Positions 23,659 through 33,963 of a stretch of 64,000 nt of DNA are shown piece by piece. The notes under the pieces were generated by a model. The model was not told where the DNA came from. It ran no database searches and saw nothing but the letters and a program-made list of their open reading frames with translations. The translations under genes and the position numbers were made by a program. The DNA comes from Sphingobium limneticum (GTDB taxonomy: Bacteria; Pseudomonadota; Alphaproteobacteria; Sphingomonadales; Sphingomonadaceae). Location: positions 62,001 to 126,000 of the forward strand of contig NZ_VYPZ01000008.1 in the NCBI RefSeq assembly GCF_008710155.1, written 5' to 3'. Numbering within the stretch: the first letter of the stretch is position 1; the number at the start of each line of letters is the position of its first letter.

Positions 23659-26600
23659 TGGCGCAGGACGACACCCCCAGCCCGGCGGCGCAAGCGACCG
23701 AAACCGTCATCGTGCGGACCAAGCGGCCGCTATGGCAGAAGATCGCGATCGGTGCGGTCGGTCTGATCGTGGCGCTAGTGGTTCTGGTCGCGGGCCTGCT
23801 GCTCGGCCTCAATACCCAGCCGGGCAAGAAATTCCTGATCCAGCAGATTGCCGCGCTCCAGATGGAATCCGGCATGAAGATCGAGGTCGGCCGGATCGAC
23901 GGGTCGATCTATAGCGACATGACGATCCATGATCTGGTGCTGCGCGACCCCAAGGGCGTGTTCGCGGTCAGCCCCAAGGTGCATGTGATCTGGCGTCCGT
24001 TCCGCTACATCAACAAGCATATCTCGGTCAGCCTGCTGGAAACGCCGCTGGTCGTTCTGGCGCGCAGCCCGCAGTTCAATGTCGTGGCGAGCGATCCCAA
24101 CGCGCCGATCCTGCCGGACCTGGATATCGACGTCGATCGGATGAAGATCGGCAAGTTCGTGCTGGCCAAGCCGGTGATCGGCCAGAAGCGCGAGATCGCG
24201 ATCGATGGCGTCACCCATATTTCGGACGGTCGCGCCATCCTGTCCGCCGATGCGATCGTCGACAGTGGCGACCGGTTGCAGGCGAAGCTGGACGCTGTGC
24301 CGGAGCAGAATCGCCTGTCCATGAGCGGCACGCTGACCGCGCCGAAGGGCGGCGTGATCGCCGCCATGTCGGGCCTCACCGATGGCATGACCGCGACGCT
24401 GGATGGCAAGGGCACCTGGCAGGCATGGGACGGCAGGATCGTTGCGACATCGCCCAAGGGTGAGTTGGCGAATATCATGCTGGCGGCCCGCGACGGCAAT
24501 TTCACGGCAAAAGGCCCGGTGCGCCCGGGGCTGGTCCTGGCGGGCACCGTCGATCGACTGACCGCGCCGCAGCTGGACGTCGATCTGTTCGCCGGGCTGA
24601 ACGAGCGGCGGGTGAATATCAAGGGCACGCTGCGGTCCCCGGCGATGAGCGCCGACGCGCAGGGCCTGATCGACCTGGGCAAGAGCCAGTTCAGTGCATT
24701 GAAGATCAATGCCGCGCTGCTGACGCCCGGCGCGATCATGGACAAGGTGAAGGGGCGTGATGTCCGCGCGTCCATCATCCTCGACGGGCCGATGGCGACG
24801 CCCTTCATCGACTATGACATTACGGCCAAATCGCTGGCCTTCGACGCCACAGGTATCGACAATCTGAAGGCCAGCGGCCGGGCGGTGATCGACGCGGACC
24901 GTATCCGCATTCCGGTCAATGCCACCGCGACCCGCGTGACGGGCCTGAACGCCGCCGCCGGCGGGCTGCTCCAGAACCTCCGGGTGAAGGGCGACTTCGC
25001 TTATGCGGCGGGCAAGCTGATCAGCGACAATCTCAAGATCGACAGCGACAAGGTGGATGCCACCGCGATCGTGCTAGCCGACCTCGACAACGCCATCTAT
25101 CGCGGCGCGCTCAAGGGCCGGGTCAATGATTACAAGATCGACGGCGTCGGCATCGTCAACCTGAACACCGATGTCGAGCTGATCCCCGGACCCAAGGGTG
25201 GGTTCGGGCTGGGCGGACGGTTCGGCGTGCGGACCGCGCGCTGGGAGAATGCCTCCGTGCGCGACTTCCTGGGCGGCAATGCAGTCATGTCCGGCCGGAT
25301 CGGCATGACGCCGGAGGGCAAATTCACGCTGGCCGGCCTGAAGGGTGCGGCGCCCAATTTCACCATCCATTCGGGGTCCGGCAGCTATGACACGGACGGG
25401 CAGGTCGCGTTCGACGCCACGGCCTCCTCCAAACAATATGGCCCGCTCGCGCTGACGGTGCGCGGGACGATGGAACGGCCGCAGGCGGTGTTGCGCGCGG
25501 CGCGGCCCAATGTGGGCGTGCAGCTGACCGATGTGGTCGCCAAGCTGAATGGCGAGGCGGCCGGTTATCGGCTGGAGGCGACCGGTGGGTCGCCTTATGG
25601 CCCCTTCTTCGCCAATGTCCTCATTCGCACGGCGCAAGGGCCGCTGACCATTGATGTGACCAAGGCGCGCTTTGCCGGGGTCGATATGAACGGCCGGATC
25701 CAGCAGAGCGCCGCCGGGCCCTTCACCGGGCAGCTGGCGCTCAATGGCTCCGGCATCAATGGCGCGGTCAAGCTGGCGGCGGTGGGCAAGGTGCAGGGCG
25801 TGGACGTCAACGCCACCGCCAGCAATGCCAAATTGCCGGGCGAGGCCGATGTCGTGATCGGCCGGGCGATCGTCACCGCCTCCATCCTGCTGACCGACCA
25901 GCCGCAGATCAAGGCGGACGCCCAGTTCGCCAACGCCGCCTATGGCGCCTATGTCGTGCGCAAGGCGCGGGCGCGGGTCGATTATCAGGGCGGGCGTGGA
26001 CGCGCGCAGCTGGTCGCCGATGGATCGAGCGGCGTACCCTTCTCGCTCGCGGTCAATGCCGCGCTGCGTCCCGACCTCTACGCCGTGGTGTTGCAGGGCA
26101 AGGCCGCCAATGTCGATTTCAAGCTGGCGCAGCCGGCGATCATCCGCACCGAGCCGGGCGGGTATCGACTGGAGCCGGTGACGCTGGTGCTGCCGCAGGG
26201 CAAGGTCGATCTGGCTGGCCGCTTTGGCGACATGACAAGCGCGCAGGCGCGGTTCAAAGATTTCGATCTGGCCATCGTCAACATGATGGCGCCGGGCATG
26301 GGCATTGGTGGCCGGATGACCGGGACGCTGGATTATGCACAGAAGGGCAGCGCCTTCCCCACCGCGACGACGCGGCTGGCGATCAACGATTTCCGCCGGT
26401 CCAGCCTGACGGCCGTGTCCGATCCGGTATCGATGAGCGTCGAGGGCAAGCTGTCCTCGGCCGGTGGCGACCTGCGCGGGCTGATCCGCGAGGGCAATGC
26501 TACGCTCGGCCGTTTCACCGCCACGCTGGCACCGCCGGGGGCGGGCGCAAGCTGGGCCGAGCAGCTGCAGAATGCGCCGCTGGGCGGTGGCATCCGCTAT

Positions 26601-27878
26601 GCCGGACCGGCCGACGTGCTCTTCTCCTTTGCGGGGATGGCCGACCAGCAATTGACCGGTGGGCTGGCGGTTGCGGCCGATTTCAGCGGGCGACTGGCCG
26701 ATCCGCGGCTGAACGGCGTGGTGCGGGCCAATGCGCTGACCTATGAGAATGAGACGTTCGGCACGCGTGTCACCCAGATGAAGCTGGATGGACGCTTCAC
26801 CAACGATCATCTGGAGATTCGCGATTTCTCCGGCCGGGCCGGCGACGGCACGGTGCAGGCGTCGGGCAATGTCGGGCTGGCGGCGGACGCCGGCTTCCCG
26901 ATGGATATCGCGGTGAAGCTCAATCGCGCGCGGCTGGCCCGCAGCGAGGCGATCACCAGCGTGGTCAGCGGGACGCTGAACATCAGCAACAGTCCGGCCA
27001 ATGGCGGGTTGATCAAGGGCGACCTGAACCTGCCGGAGACGCGCTATCGCGTCGCCTGGCAGGGTGGTACCGAGATCCGCCAGCTGACCGGCGTGCGGCG
27101 CAAGGGCGAAGGCGGCGATGCGCTCGACGCGCGGCTGGCGGCACGCAAGGCCGCGGCCAAGCCCGCCGACTGGAAGCTGGATATCAGGGTGCGGGCCGAC
27201 AACGAGATTTATGTGACCGGCATGGGCCTGGATAGCGAATGGAAGACCAACATGCGCGTCACCGGCACCACCGCCAATCCGCGCGTGGTCGGCAAGATCG
27301 AATCGCTGCGGGGGCGCTACAGCTTCTCGGGCCATCAGTTTGACCTGGAGCAAGGCGTCATCACCTTCAATGGGCCGATGATGAACCCGATCCTGCAGAT
27401 CAAGGCGCAGACGCGGATCGACACTGTGACGGCGGGCATTCAGGTGACAGGATCGGCGCAGCAGCCCGATATCGCCTTCATCTCCACGCCTACTTTGCCG
27501 CAGGACGAGATATTGTCGCGCATATTGTTCGGCGACAATGTCGCGAACCTCTCGCCGATGCAGGCGGTGCAGCTGGCGGCGGCGCTGAATGGCCTGCGCG
27601 GTGGCAGTGGCGGCTTGAACCCGATGGGCAAGTTGCAAGGCGCGTCGGGCCTAGATCGGATCGGCATCGTCGGTGGCGATGACACGACGGGGCGCGGCAC
27701 GTCGCTGGCGGTCGGGCAGCATATCTCCAACAATATCTATGTGGAGGTGATCACGGACTCGAAGGGCTTTACCGCCACACAGCTGGAGATCGCCCTGTCC
27801 AAGACGCTGAGCCTCTTGTCGAAGACCGGCACCAATGCCGGGTCGTCGGCGAACCTGCGCTATTCTAAGGATTATTGA
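23658..27878 (+). CDS. tamB: translocation and assembly module TamB (DUF490)
   Basis: 1406 residues. One membrane anchor lies at about 27-52 (IAIGAVGLIVALVVLVAGLL), then a long repetitive beta-taco part with many GRAVIDADRIR-like turns. The conserved C-terminal DUF490 domain includes LRGRYSFSGHQFDLEQG, VTGSAQQPDIAF, LPQDEILSRILFG and the end LGLSKTLSLLSK-like IALSKTLSLLSK. TamB spans the periplasm and may also carry lipids between membranes. Translation is coupled to tamA by a one-base overlap. A dispersed palindrome (27927-27991) follows. Confidence 0.96.
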   Translation: MAQDDTPSPAAQATETVIVRTKRPLWQKIAIGAVGLIVALVVLVAGLLLGLNTQPGKKFLIQQIAALQMESGMKIEVGRIDGSIYSDMTIHDLVLRDPKGVFAVSPKVHVIWRPFRYINKHISVSLLETPLVVLARSPQFNVVASDPNAPILPDLDIDVDRMKIGKFVLAKPVIGQKREIAIDGVTHISDGRAILSADAIVDSGDRLQAKLDAVPEQNRLSMSGTLTAPKGGVIAAMSGLTDGMTATLDGKGTWQAWDGRIVATSPKGELANIMLAARDGNFTAKGPVRPGLVLAGTVDRLTAPQLDVDLFAGLNERRVNIKGTLRSPAMSADAQGLIDLGKSQFSALKINAALLTPGAIMDKVKGRDVRASIILDGPMATPFIDYDITAKSLAFDATGIDNLKASGRAVIDADRIRIPVNATATRVTGLNAAAGGLLQNLRVKGDFAYAAGKLISDNLKIDSDKVDATAIVLADLDNAIYRGALKGRVNDYKIDGVGIVNLNTDVELIPGPKGGFGLGGRFGVRTARWENASVRDFLGGNAVMSGRIGMTPEGKFTLAGLKGAAPNFTIHSGSGSYDTDGQVAFDATASSKQYGPLALTVRGTMERPQAVLRAARPNVGVQLTDVVAKLNGEAAGYRLEATGGSPYGPFFANVLIRTAQGPLTIDVTKARFAGVDMNGRIQQSAAGPFTGQLALNGSGINGAVKLAAVGKVQGVDVNATASNAKLPGEADVVIGRAIVTASILLTDQPQIKADAQFANAAYGAYVVRKARARVDYQGGRGRAQLVADGSSGVPFSLAVNAALRPDLYAVVLQGKAANVDFKLAQPAIIRTEPGGYRLEPVTLVLPQGKVDLAGRFGDMTSAQARFKDFDLAIVNMMAPGMGIGGRMTGTLDYAQKGSAFPTATTRLAINDFRRSSLTAVSDPVSMSVEGKLSSAGGDLRGLIREGNATLGRFTATLAPPGAGASWAEQLQNAPLGGGIRYAGPADVLFSFAGMADQQLTGGLAVAADFSGRLADPRLNGVVRANALTYENETFGTRVTQMKLDGRFTNDHLEIRDFSGRAGDGTVQASGNVGLAADAGFPMDIAVKLNRARLARSEAITSVVSGTLNISNSPANGGLIKGDLNLPETRYRVAWQGGTEIRQLTGVRRKGEGGDALDARLAARKAAAKPADWKLDIRVRADNEIYVTGMGLDSEWKTNMRVTGTTANPRVVGKIESLRGRYSFSGHQFDLEQGVITFNGPMMNPILQIKAQTRIDTVTAGIQVTGSAQQPDIAFISTPTLPQDEILSRILFGDNVANLSPMQAVQLAAALNGLRGGSGGLNPMGKLQGASGLDRIGIVGGDDTTGRGTSLAVGQHISNNIYVEVITDSKGFTATQLEIALSKTLSLLSKTGTNAGSSANLRYSKDY

Positions 27879-27926
27879 GGGAAAGCGGATCGGTGCTGGA
27901 CGCTAAGCGCCTGCTTCATATGAAGC

Positions 27927-27991
27927 GTGCCCGGCGCAGGCCGGGGTCCAGTCCTGTCCTCTGAACTGGACCCCGGCCTGCGCCGGGGAAC
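27927..27991. repeat. palindromic repeat, family A
   Basis: The left arm runs TGCCCGGCGCAGGCCGGGG to TCCAG, and the right arm CTGGACCCCGGCCTGCGCC to GGGGAAC. Flanking GAAGCG matches the flank of the half copy at 29104. Confidence 0.9.
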
Positions 27992-28020
27992 CATAGAAGC
28001 ATGCCTGCGCCGACGGTCGA

Positions 28021-28809
28021 TCAGCTATCGGCGACGCGTGTGACGCTGATCGACTGGGCGTTCATGGTTGCGCCGCCGAAGATGGTCATGAAGGCGATAT
28101 CGGTGGCGTCGCGGCCGACGGCGATGCGGACCATGGTTTCGACCGGGGCGAGGCCAGTGGCGTCGACCAGATGCCAGGCGCCGTCGAGCCAGACTTCGAC
28201 CACGGCGTGGAAGTCCGGCGGATCGAGATCGAGCGCGTAGACCGACACCAGCCGGGCGGGAATGTCGCGCGACCGGATGAGCGCGGCGGTCAGATGGGCA
28301 TAGTCGCGGCACACGCCCTGCTGCGCGACGAACGTGTCTGCGGCCGTGGTGGTGATGTTGGAGCTGCCCGGCACATAGACGAGATTGTCATGGACCCAGT
28401 CGACCAGTGCCTGCACCAGCGCCCCGCCCTCCAGATCGGCGAAATGGCCGCTGACGAAGCTGCCGAACCGGTCGGCCTCGCAATAGCGGCTGGGCCAGAT
28501 GAAGGGGAGGACATCCTCCGGCAAGCTGTGCAGCGAGCTTTTGGGAAGATTGGCGATGACGACCGGCGGACGGTCGATATCCACCGTGGCGCGGTAGGTG
28601 CTGAGCATGCGGCCCGTGCCGGTGCGGGTCCAGGTGCGACGACCGATGCCGCTACCGCCGACCTTGTTGGTTAGCGGGCCGGCATTGTCGATGATGTGCG
28701 ATTGGGTGATGACCCGTTGGTCCGGCACCGCCGCCGCCTCCACGGCCAGAAGCACGTCGGTAGGTTCGGCAAATTGATAGTCGAGTATCGCTTCGATCGC
28801 GACGCGCAT
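28021..28809 (-). CDS. transglutaminase-like family protein
   Basis: 262 residues. The N-terminal beta domain (LDYQFAEPTDVLLAVEAA) is followed by a transglutaminase core with catalytic Cys in QGVCRDYAHL, His in PDFHAVVEV and Asp in LVDATGLAP. There is no signal peptide, so it is cytoplasmic. Bacterial members of this type are often peptidases or cross-linkers of unknown substrate. The start at 28809 begins with the conserved MRVAIEAILDYQF. Confidence 0.9.
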   Translation of the reverse strand: MRVAIEAILDYQFAEPTDVLLAVEAAAVPDQRVITQSHIIDNAGPLTNKVGGSGIGRRTWTRTGTGRMLSTYRATVDIDRPPVVIANLPKSSLHSLPEDVLPFIWPSRYCEADRFGSFVSGHFADLEGGALVQALVDWVHDNLVYVPGSSNITTTAADTFVAQQGVCRDYAHLTAALIRSRDIPARLVSVYALDLDPPDFHAVVEVWLDGAWHLVDATGLAPVETMVRIAVGRDATDIAFMTIFGGATMNAQSISVTRVADS

Positions 28810-28950
28810 GGGATGATTCCAATGTGAGAGGGGCAGGCCGAATCAGCGCGCCAGTAGCAGCATCGGGGTGCCGCAAAAGGATTGCCAGAACAGATTACAA
28901 CGGGGGTGCCGAACAGTTCCGCTGGAGTGGCCGGGAATAGGATAGATGCG

Positions 28951-28985
28951 GCTTAACTTCGCACATGTCCCGCAGATCGGGACAT
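28951..28985. repeat. dispersed 23-bp repeat with TGTCCC/GGGACA palindrome, copy 1
   Basis: A 23-bp block starting GCTTAACTTCGCACATGTCC (28951-28973) is identical to 59671-59693. It overlaps the palindrome ATGTCCC-N7-GGGACAT (28965-28985) and is followed by ATTTTGTTACG, also similar to the second copy. Most of 28810-29281 is otherwise featureless except for a half palindrome at 29104 and the recA terminator. Confidence 0.75.
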
Positions 28986-29103
28986 TTTGTTACGTCGTGC
29001 CGATCCTATCGGAAAGTCGATCATCCGATGCGAGCCAAGCTATGGATCCAGCCTGCCTGGCGCATCCGGCAGAAGCCACAGGACTACCAACAAATGTCTA
29101 AAG

Positions 29104-29130
29104 CTGGACCCCGGCCTGCGCCGGGGAACG
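29104..29130. repeat. half copy of palindromic repeat family A
   Basis: One arm only: CTGGACCCCGGCCTGCGCC to GGGGAACG. The other arm is missing, suggesting decay or partial insertion. Confidence 0.85.
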
Positions 29131-29169
29131 CTTCATAAGGGCGCAGCGTCATGGCGATTTCCCGACGGT

Positions 29170-29206
29170 AAAAGGCCCGCTGCGTGGGAGACGCGGCGGG
29201 CCTTTT
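29170..29206 (-). terminator. intrinsic terminator downstream of recA
   Basis: The stem AAAAGGCCCGC / GCGGGCCTTTT is perfect over 11 bp with a 15-base loop. On the minus strand it gives a T tract. It lies 76 bases beyond the recA stop. Confidence 0.8.
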
Positions 29207-29281
29207 CGGTGCGTGATGCGCAAGGCGGGCGGGGGCCATGAGGGGCGATCCGGCTGATCCGGCCGGGCGCACCCTCAGGGC

Positions 29282-30355
29282 TTATTCGCCATCATCCTCC
29301 GCATCGGGTCCGGTCATCATGCCTTCGGCGACTTCCTCGGTCTTGCCGCGGATCGCCTGTTCCAGCTTGTCCGCCAGTTCGGGATGTTCCTTGAGATAGG
29401 TCTTCGCATTTTCCCGGCCCTGTCCGATGCGGACCGAGTCATAGGAGAACCAGGCGCCCGACTTTTCGACGATCCCGGCCTTGACGCCAAGGTCGAGCAT
29501 TTCGCCGATCTTGGAAATGCCTTCGCCATACATGATGTCGAATTCGACCTGCTTGAAGGGCGGAGCGACCTTGTTCTTCACCACCTTCACGCGGGTCGCG
29601 TTGCCGACGATATCGTCGCGATCCTTGATCTGGCCGGTGCGACGGATGTCGAGGCGCACCGACGCGTAGAATTTGAGCGCGTTGCCGCCGGTCGTGGTTT
29701 CCGGGTTACCGTACATCACGCCGATCTTCATGCGCACCTGGTTGATGAAGATCACCATGCATTTGGAGCGCGAGATCGAGCCGGTCAGCTTGCGCAGCGC
29801 CTGAGACATCAGACGGGCCTGAAGACCGACATGGCTGTCGCCCATTTCGCCTTCGATTTCCGCGCGCGGCACCAGGGCCGCGACCGAATCGATCACGAGG
29901 ATGTCGATGGCGTTGGAGCGAACCAGCGTATCGACGATTTCCAGCGCCTGTTCGCCGGTATCCGGCTGCGACACGATCAGTTCGTCGATGTCCACGCCCA
30001 GCTTCTTGGCATAGCCGGGGTCGAGCGCATGTTCCGCGTCGACAAAGGCAGCTGTGCCGCCGCCCTTTTGCGCTTCGGCGATGGCATGCAGCGCCAGCGT
30101 CGTCTTGCCGGAGCTTTCCGGGCCGTAGATTTCGATGATCCGCCCCTTGGGCAGGCCACCGATGCCGAGCGCGATGTCGAGGCCGAGGGAGCCGGTGGAG
30201 ATGGCTTCAATCTCCAGCTTCTCCCGGCTGCCAAGCTTCATCGCCGAGCCTTTGCCGAAGGCGCGGTCGATCTGCGCGAGCGCCGCGTCCAATGCTTTCT
30301 GTCTGTCCATGTTTCCCGTCTTCTTGGAATCGATGAGTGAGAGCAGTGCAGTCAT
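29282..30355 (-). CDS. recA: recombinase RecA
   Basis: 357 residues. Walker A is GPESSGKTT and Walker [16 protein letters not shown]-binding loops are [20 protein letters not shown] and [20 protein letters not shown], and the acidic C-terminus ends PDAEDDGE. RecA forms filaments on single-stranded DNA for recombination and triggers LexA self-cleavage. The ATG at 30355 is preferred: GAGGA lies 7 bases before it. An ATG at 30310 (MDRQKAL) is an alternative. A candidate promoter with an overlapping SOS box lies 52-90 bases upstream. Confidence 0.98.
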   Translation of the reverse strand: MTALLSLIDSKKTGNMDRQKALDAALAQIDRAFGKGSAMKLGSREKLEIEAISTGSLGLDIALGIGGLPKGRIIEIYGPESSGKTTLALHAIAEAQKGGGTAAFVDAEHALDPGYAKKLGVDIDELIVSQPDTGEQALEIVDTLVRSNAIDILVIDSVAALVPRAEIEGEMGDSHVGLQARLMSQALRKLTGSISRSKCMVIFINQVRMKIGVMYGNPETTTGGNALKFYASVRLDIRRTGQIKDRDDIVGNATRVKVVKNKVAPPFKQVEFDIMYGEGISKIGEMLDLGVKAGIVEKSGAWFSYDSVRIGQGRENAKTYLKEHPELADKLEQAIRGKTEEVAEGMMTGPDAEDDGE

Positions 30356-30406
30356 CGGCCAGTCCTCTGTCAAGCGGAACGCAGAGGTTCCGTGTGCCTG
30401 GACGAT

Positions 30407-30435
30407 GATGTATCCTGTTTGTTCTACAAGAACAA
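30407..30435 (-). promoter_or_regulatory. recA promoter
   Basis: On the minus strand -35 TTGTTC (30435-30430) and -10 TACATC (30412-30407) are 17 bases apart. The -35 box overlaps the SOS box at 30430-30444, so LexA binding would block RNA polymerase. Confidence 0.6.
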
Positions 30436-30444
30436 GAGGGGAAC
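30430..30444. promoter_or_regulatory. SOS box (LexA operator) of recA
   Basis: GAACAAGAGGGGAAC is an exact GAAC-N7-GAAC match, the alphaproteobacterial LexA operator. It lies 75-89 bases before the recA start codon. Confidence 0.85.
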
Positions 30445-30478
30445 GAAAATTTCCTATCCTGTTCCCGTAATCCTGTTT

Positions 30479-30835
30479 CTAGCCGCCCAGAACCTTGCCC
30501 AAAGCGCGTTCTACGGCGCCGATGGTGAAGGGCTTGGCCAATGTCGGCCGGTCGGCATGGGTGGAAGGCAGATCGTCGGCCATGCCACCGGTAGCGAAGA
30601 TGAAGGGGATGTTCGCTTGCGCCAATATATCGGCCACGGGCCAGCTTTTTTCACCCTGCAAATTGCAGTCGACCAGCGCCGCGTCGAAGCCGCCTTCGCG
30701 CGCCAGCGCACAGGCCTCATCGACAGAGGCGGCAAGGCCATGCAGGCGATAGCCCAGCGCGTCGAGATAATCCTCCAGCATCATGCCGATCATCGCCTCA
30801 TCCTCGACGATCAATATGCTCTTGGCGTCCGACAT
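30479..30835 (-). CDS. single-domain response regulator (receiver)
   Basis: 118 residues, a lone receiver domain. The acidic pocket is in LIVEDEAMIG, the phosphorylated Asp in ALVDCNLQG, the Thr/Ser position in IFATGG and the Lys in LAKPFT. There is no output domain. It sits between recA and cckA on the same strand, 85 bases after cckA. It could be a phosphate sink or shuttle partner for a hybrid kinase, which is inference from position. The ATG at 30835 directly opens the receiver. Confidence 0.93.
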   Translation of the reverse strand: MSDAKSILIVEDEAMIGMMLEDYLDALGYRLHGLAASVDEACALAREGGFDAALVDCNLQGEKSWPVADILAQANIPFIFATGGMADDLPSTHADRPTLAKPFTIGAVERALGKVLGG

Positions 30836-30920
30836 GCTGCTTATCCCACATTGATGCAGCCGAATCGCTACCGCATCGCGGCGGCATTGCCCAGCATATT
30901 CACCTTGATCCAGCGCAGAG

Positions 30921-33335
30921 CTATTCGGCCGGCCGGGTCGCCAATGCGTCGCGGGCGGCTTCGGCCAGCTGGTTGACGGAGAAGGGCTTGGGCAGGAAGG
31001 CGACATTGGCGATGTCGATCGACTTGCGCAGTTGCTCCTCCGCATAGCCGGACATGAACAGCACCGGCAGGTCGGGATAGGCGCGGCGGGCCTGGGCCAC
31101 CATGGCGGGACCGTCCATATTGGGCATGACGACGTCGGAAATCAGCAGGTCGATTTTCTCCGCGCCGTTCAACACCTCCAGCCCCTGCTCACCGTCATTG
31201 GCGGTCAGCACCTTATAGCCTTGCCGCGTCAGCGCGCGTTCGGCGACGGCGCGGACCATATCTTCATCCTCCACCAGCAGCACGGTGCCGGTGCCCCAGG
31301 TTTCGGCGCGCGGCGCGGATGGCTTTGGCGCGACGGCCTGTTCTAGGTCGGCGCCGCTATGGACCGGCAGATAGATGACGAAGCTGGCGCCGCGACCCAG
31401 TTCGGATTCGGCGAAGATATAGCCGCCCGACTGTTTCACGATGCCATAGACGGTGGAGAGGCCAAGGCCGGTGCCCTTGCCCAATTCCTTGGTGGTGAAG
31501 AAAGGTTCGAAGATCTTCGCCAATATGTCCGGCGGAATGCCAAGGCCGGTGTCGGACACGCGCAACGCGGTATAGTCGGCGGCCGGCAGGATCTGCTGGC
31601 GCATTTCCCGCACCTTGATGGCGGGGACGGCATAGGTCTGGATATTGACGGTGCCGCCTTCGGGCATCGCGTCGCGGGCGTTGACCGCCAGATTGACGAC
31701 CGCCTGCTCCAGCTGGCCCGGATCGGCGCGGATCGCGCCCAGATTGCGGCCATGGGTGACGTCCAGCTTCACATTTTCGCCCAGCAGGCGCTTCAGGAGC
31801 GTGGAGACGTCGGCGACGATGTCGGGCAGTTGCAGGATTTGCGGGCGCAACGTCTGCTGACGCGAGAAGGCAAGCAGCTGGCGGGTGAGGCCGGCGGCGC
31901 GATTGCTGTTCGATTTGACCTGCTGAATATCGTCATAGTCGCTGTCGCCGGGCGTGTGGCGCATCAGCATCAGGTCGCAATGGCCGATGATCGCGGTCAG
32001 GATATTGTTGAAGTCATGCGCGACGCCGCCGGCCAGCTGGCCGATCGCCTGCATCTTGGTCGCCTGCGCGACTTGGCGCTTGAGATTGCTCTCCTCGCTA
32101 TTGTCCTTGAGGCTGAGCAGGACCGCCGCTTCGCCAAGGCCGCGCACGCCGGCAAGGGACAGCGCGATCGGATCGTCGGGATTGTCGCGCATACGCACCG
32201 CGATGTCGCCCGACATTTGCGGGCCGACGGCAAAGCGACGCACCGCGTCGGCCACCGCCGCCTGATCCTCCCGCACGACGAGGTCGCCGGGATAGCTCGG
32301 CTTCTCGCCATCGCGCAGGCCGGCGACGCGGGCGAAGGCGTTGTTGAGGAAAAGTACGCGGCCGTCGCGATCCGCCATGGCGAGGCCGAACGGCAGCAGC
32401 GACAGCAGGGTTTCGATATAGGATAGCGCCGACGTGCCGCCACCGCCCGAAGGCTCGTCGATCAGCAGCAGGAGCATCGGGCCGTCCTGCATGGAGGCTT
32501 GGGCGCCATTGGGCTGGGCGGCGCGCTTCAGCGGCACCTGGAGCAGGCGCAGCGGCAGGCCGCCCTGTTCTTCGCGCGCCAAAAACAGGCGGCCCTTGTC
32601 ATCCACGCGCATATGGGCGGCGAAATCACGGCCGCTGATATTGGCGTCGATGCGGCCTGCGGCGCGCAGCAGGAAGGCGCCATTGGCGGCGCGGATGCGC
32701 CCTTCCCCGCCGATCATCACCGCCATGATGCCCGCTTCGCCCAGCTGGCGGCCAGCCTCCCCCGTCAGGAAGCGATTGACGTCGTCCAGGGCGCTGGGCT
32801 GACGCACCGGGGTGAAGCGCCAGAGCAGATAATCTTCCGACCGGCCGGTGCGGGCGATGTCGATGTCGAGGCGCAGCGCACCCTGCGCCATGCCCTCATG
32901 CCTGGCCTCCCCATCGCGCCAGGCGGCGCGGGCGGCTTTCGCCAGCGTGTCGGCCAGCGCTTCGTCCGTGGTGATGGCCGGCGGGGTCGGATAGCCGGGA
33001 AACCATTCGCCGAACAGGTCGCTGGCGCAGACCAGCCGTCCGGCCCGGTCGGTGACGGCGATCGCCATGCTGGACGCGTCGGCAGCGGCGCGGGCGACGG
33101 TCCAGTCGGGCGTGGCTTCGCGGTCGGATATCTGGGGCGGATAGAGATGCTGGTACCAGGTCAGCAGCGCAGCGGCGGTCAGGATGGTCGCGCCGAAACC
33201 GGCGGCCAGCGGCCAGCTGCCCACGGCGTAGAGGATGAGGGCGGCAGACGCCAGGGCGGCCAAGATCAACAGCGGCAACGCCAAGCGCGAGCGCGGCTGG
33301 TTCAGCCAGGCCTCTTCACCTCTTTTCAAACCCAA
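30921..33335 (-). CDS. cckA: cell-cycle hybrid histidine kinase CckA
   Basis: 804 residues. Two membrane helices (about 19-60), then PAS-like domains (about 75-400), a HisKA domain with the H-box [20 protein letters not shown], a catalytic ATPase domain ([37 protein letters not shown]) and a C-terminal receiver ([29 protein letters not shown]). The H-box and receiver match CckA, which phosphorylates CtrA through ChpT and, as phosphatase, reverses it. The first codon is TTG at 33335; a second TTG at 33329 has AGGA at better spacing. It lies close to recA, as is usual in this family. Confidence 0.95.
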   Translation of the reverse strand: MGLKRGEEAWLNQPRSRLALPLLILAALASAALILYAVGSWPLAAGFGATILTAAALLTWYQHLYPPQISDREATPDWTVARAAADASSMAIAVTDRAGRLVCASDLFGEWFPGYPTPPAITTDEALADTLAKAARAAWRDGEARHEGMAQGALRLDIDIARTGRSEDYLLWRFTPVRQPSALDDVNRFLTGEAGRQLGEAGIMAVMIGGEGRIRAANGAFLLRAAGRIDANISGRDFAAHMRVDDKGRLFLAREEQGGLPLRLLQVPLKRAAQPNGAQASMQDGPMLLLLIDEPSGGGGTSALSYIETLLSLLPFGLAMADRDGRVLFLNNAFARVAGLRDGEKPSYPGDLVVREDQAAVADAVRRFAVGPQMSGDIAVRMRDNPDDPIALSLAGVRGLGEAAVLLSLKDNSEESNLKRQVAQATKMQAIGQLAGGVAHDFNNILTAIIGHCDLMLMRHTPGDSDYDDIQQVKSNSNRAAGLTRQLLAFSRQQTLRPQILQLPDIVADVSTLLKRLLGENVKLDVTHGRNLGAIRADPGQLEQAVVNLAVNARDAMPEGGTVNIQTYAVPAIKVREMRQQILPAADYTALRVSDTGLGIPPDILAKIFEPFFTTKELGKGTGLGLSTVYGIVKQSGGYIFAESELGRGASFVIYLPVHSGADLEQAVAPKPSAPRAETWGTGTVLLVEDEDMVRAVAERALTRQGYKVLTANDGEQGLEVLNGAEKIDLLISDVVMPNMDGPAMVAQARRAYPDLPVLFMSGYAEEQLRKSIDIANVAFLPKPFSVNQLAEAARDALATRPAE

Positions 33336-33366
33336 TGTCCTGCTTTGATACCGGAATATGCAGGCG

Positions 33367-33960
33367 TCAGGCGCCCGTCACCTTCTCCAATGCGCCGCTT
33401 TTATGGACCTTGCCAATCCTCAATTTGCGCGCCTGCCATTTCCGGCCCATGCGGCGGCGCCAGAACCAGTCGGCGATGACATAGCCGATCGCGGCGCTGG
33501 CGAGCGAGATGAGGAAGAGGCCGATCAGCATGGCCGGCGCGGCTTCGGAGAGCAGCCATGTGGTCCATTGGCTGACCGAGGCATGGCCATCGACCAGCGC
33601 CATGAAGCCCGACGCATCGGCGCTGCGGCCGAGCATCCAGTTGCCCAGCCACACCGACGCCATCAGGATGAGCGGGGTGGTCGCCGGGTTGGAAAGGAAG
33701 GTCATCGCGGCGGCGACCGGGATATTGGCGCGGACGGGCAGCGCGAGCAGCGCGGCACCGGCGATCTGGATGCCGGGGATCAGCAGGAAGATGCCGACGA
33801 ACAGGCCCAGCGCCACGCCGCGCGGCACCGAACGGCGGGTGAAGCGCCAGAGCGAGGGTTCGAGGACGCGATGGGCGACGGGGGCAAGGATACGGCTCTT
33901 TTCCAGCGATTCGCGGGTCGGGGCATTGGCATGCCACCAGCGGGTGAGCCGATTATCCAT
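33367..33960 (-). CDS. DUF2062 membrane protein
   Basis: 197 residues. The region RRSVPRGVALGLFVGIFLLI and then FLSNPATTPLILMASVWLGNW are DUF2062 signatures. There are three likely membrane segments (about 48-75, 90-110, 142-165). It lies 3 bases downstream of smpB, so both are probably on one transcript. Function of the domain is unknown to me. Confidence 0.9.
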   Translation of the reverse strand: MDNRLTRWWHANAPTRESLEKSRILAPVAHRVLEPSLWRFTRRSVPRGVALGLFVGIFLLIPGIQIAGAALLALPVRANIPVAAAMTFLSNPATTPLILMASVWLGNWMLGRSADASGFMALVDGHASVSQWTTWLLSEAAPAMLIGLFLISLASAAIGYVIADWFWRRRMGRKWQARKLRIGKVHKSGALEKVTGA

Positions 33961-33963
33961 GGA

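Noticed and set aside
25074..27638. A very long open frame (854 codons) antisense to tamB
   Set aside because: It mirrors the codon structure of tamB in a GC-rich genome, has biased Arg/His/Gln composition, no domain and no ribosome binding site.
29104..29206. Possible small gene between the family A half repeat and the recA terminator
   Set aside because: Frames here are made by the repeat and terminator sequence and lack a ribosome binding site.
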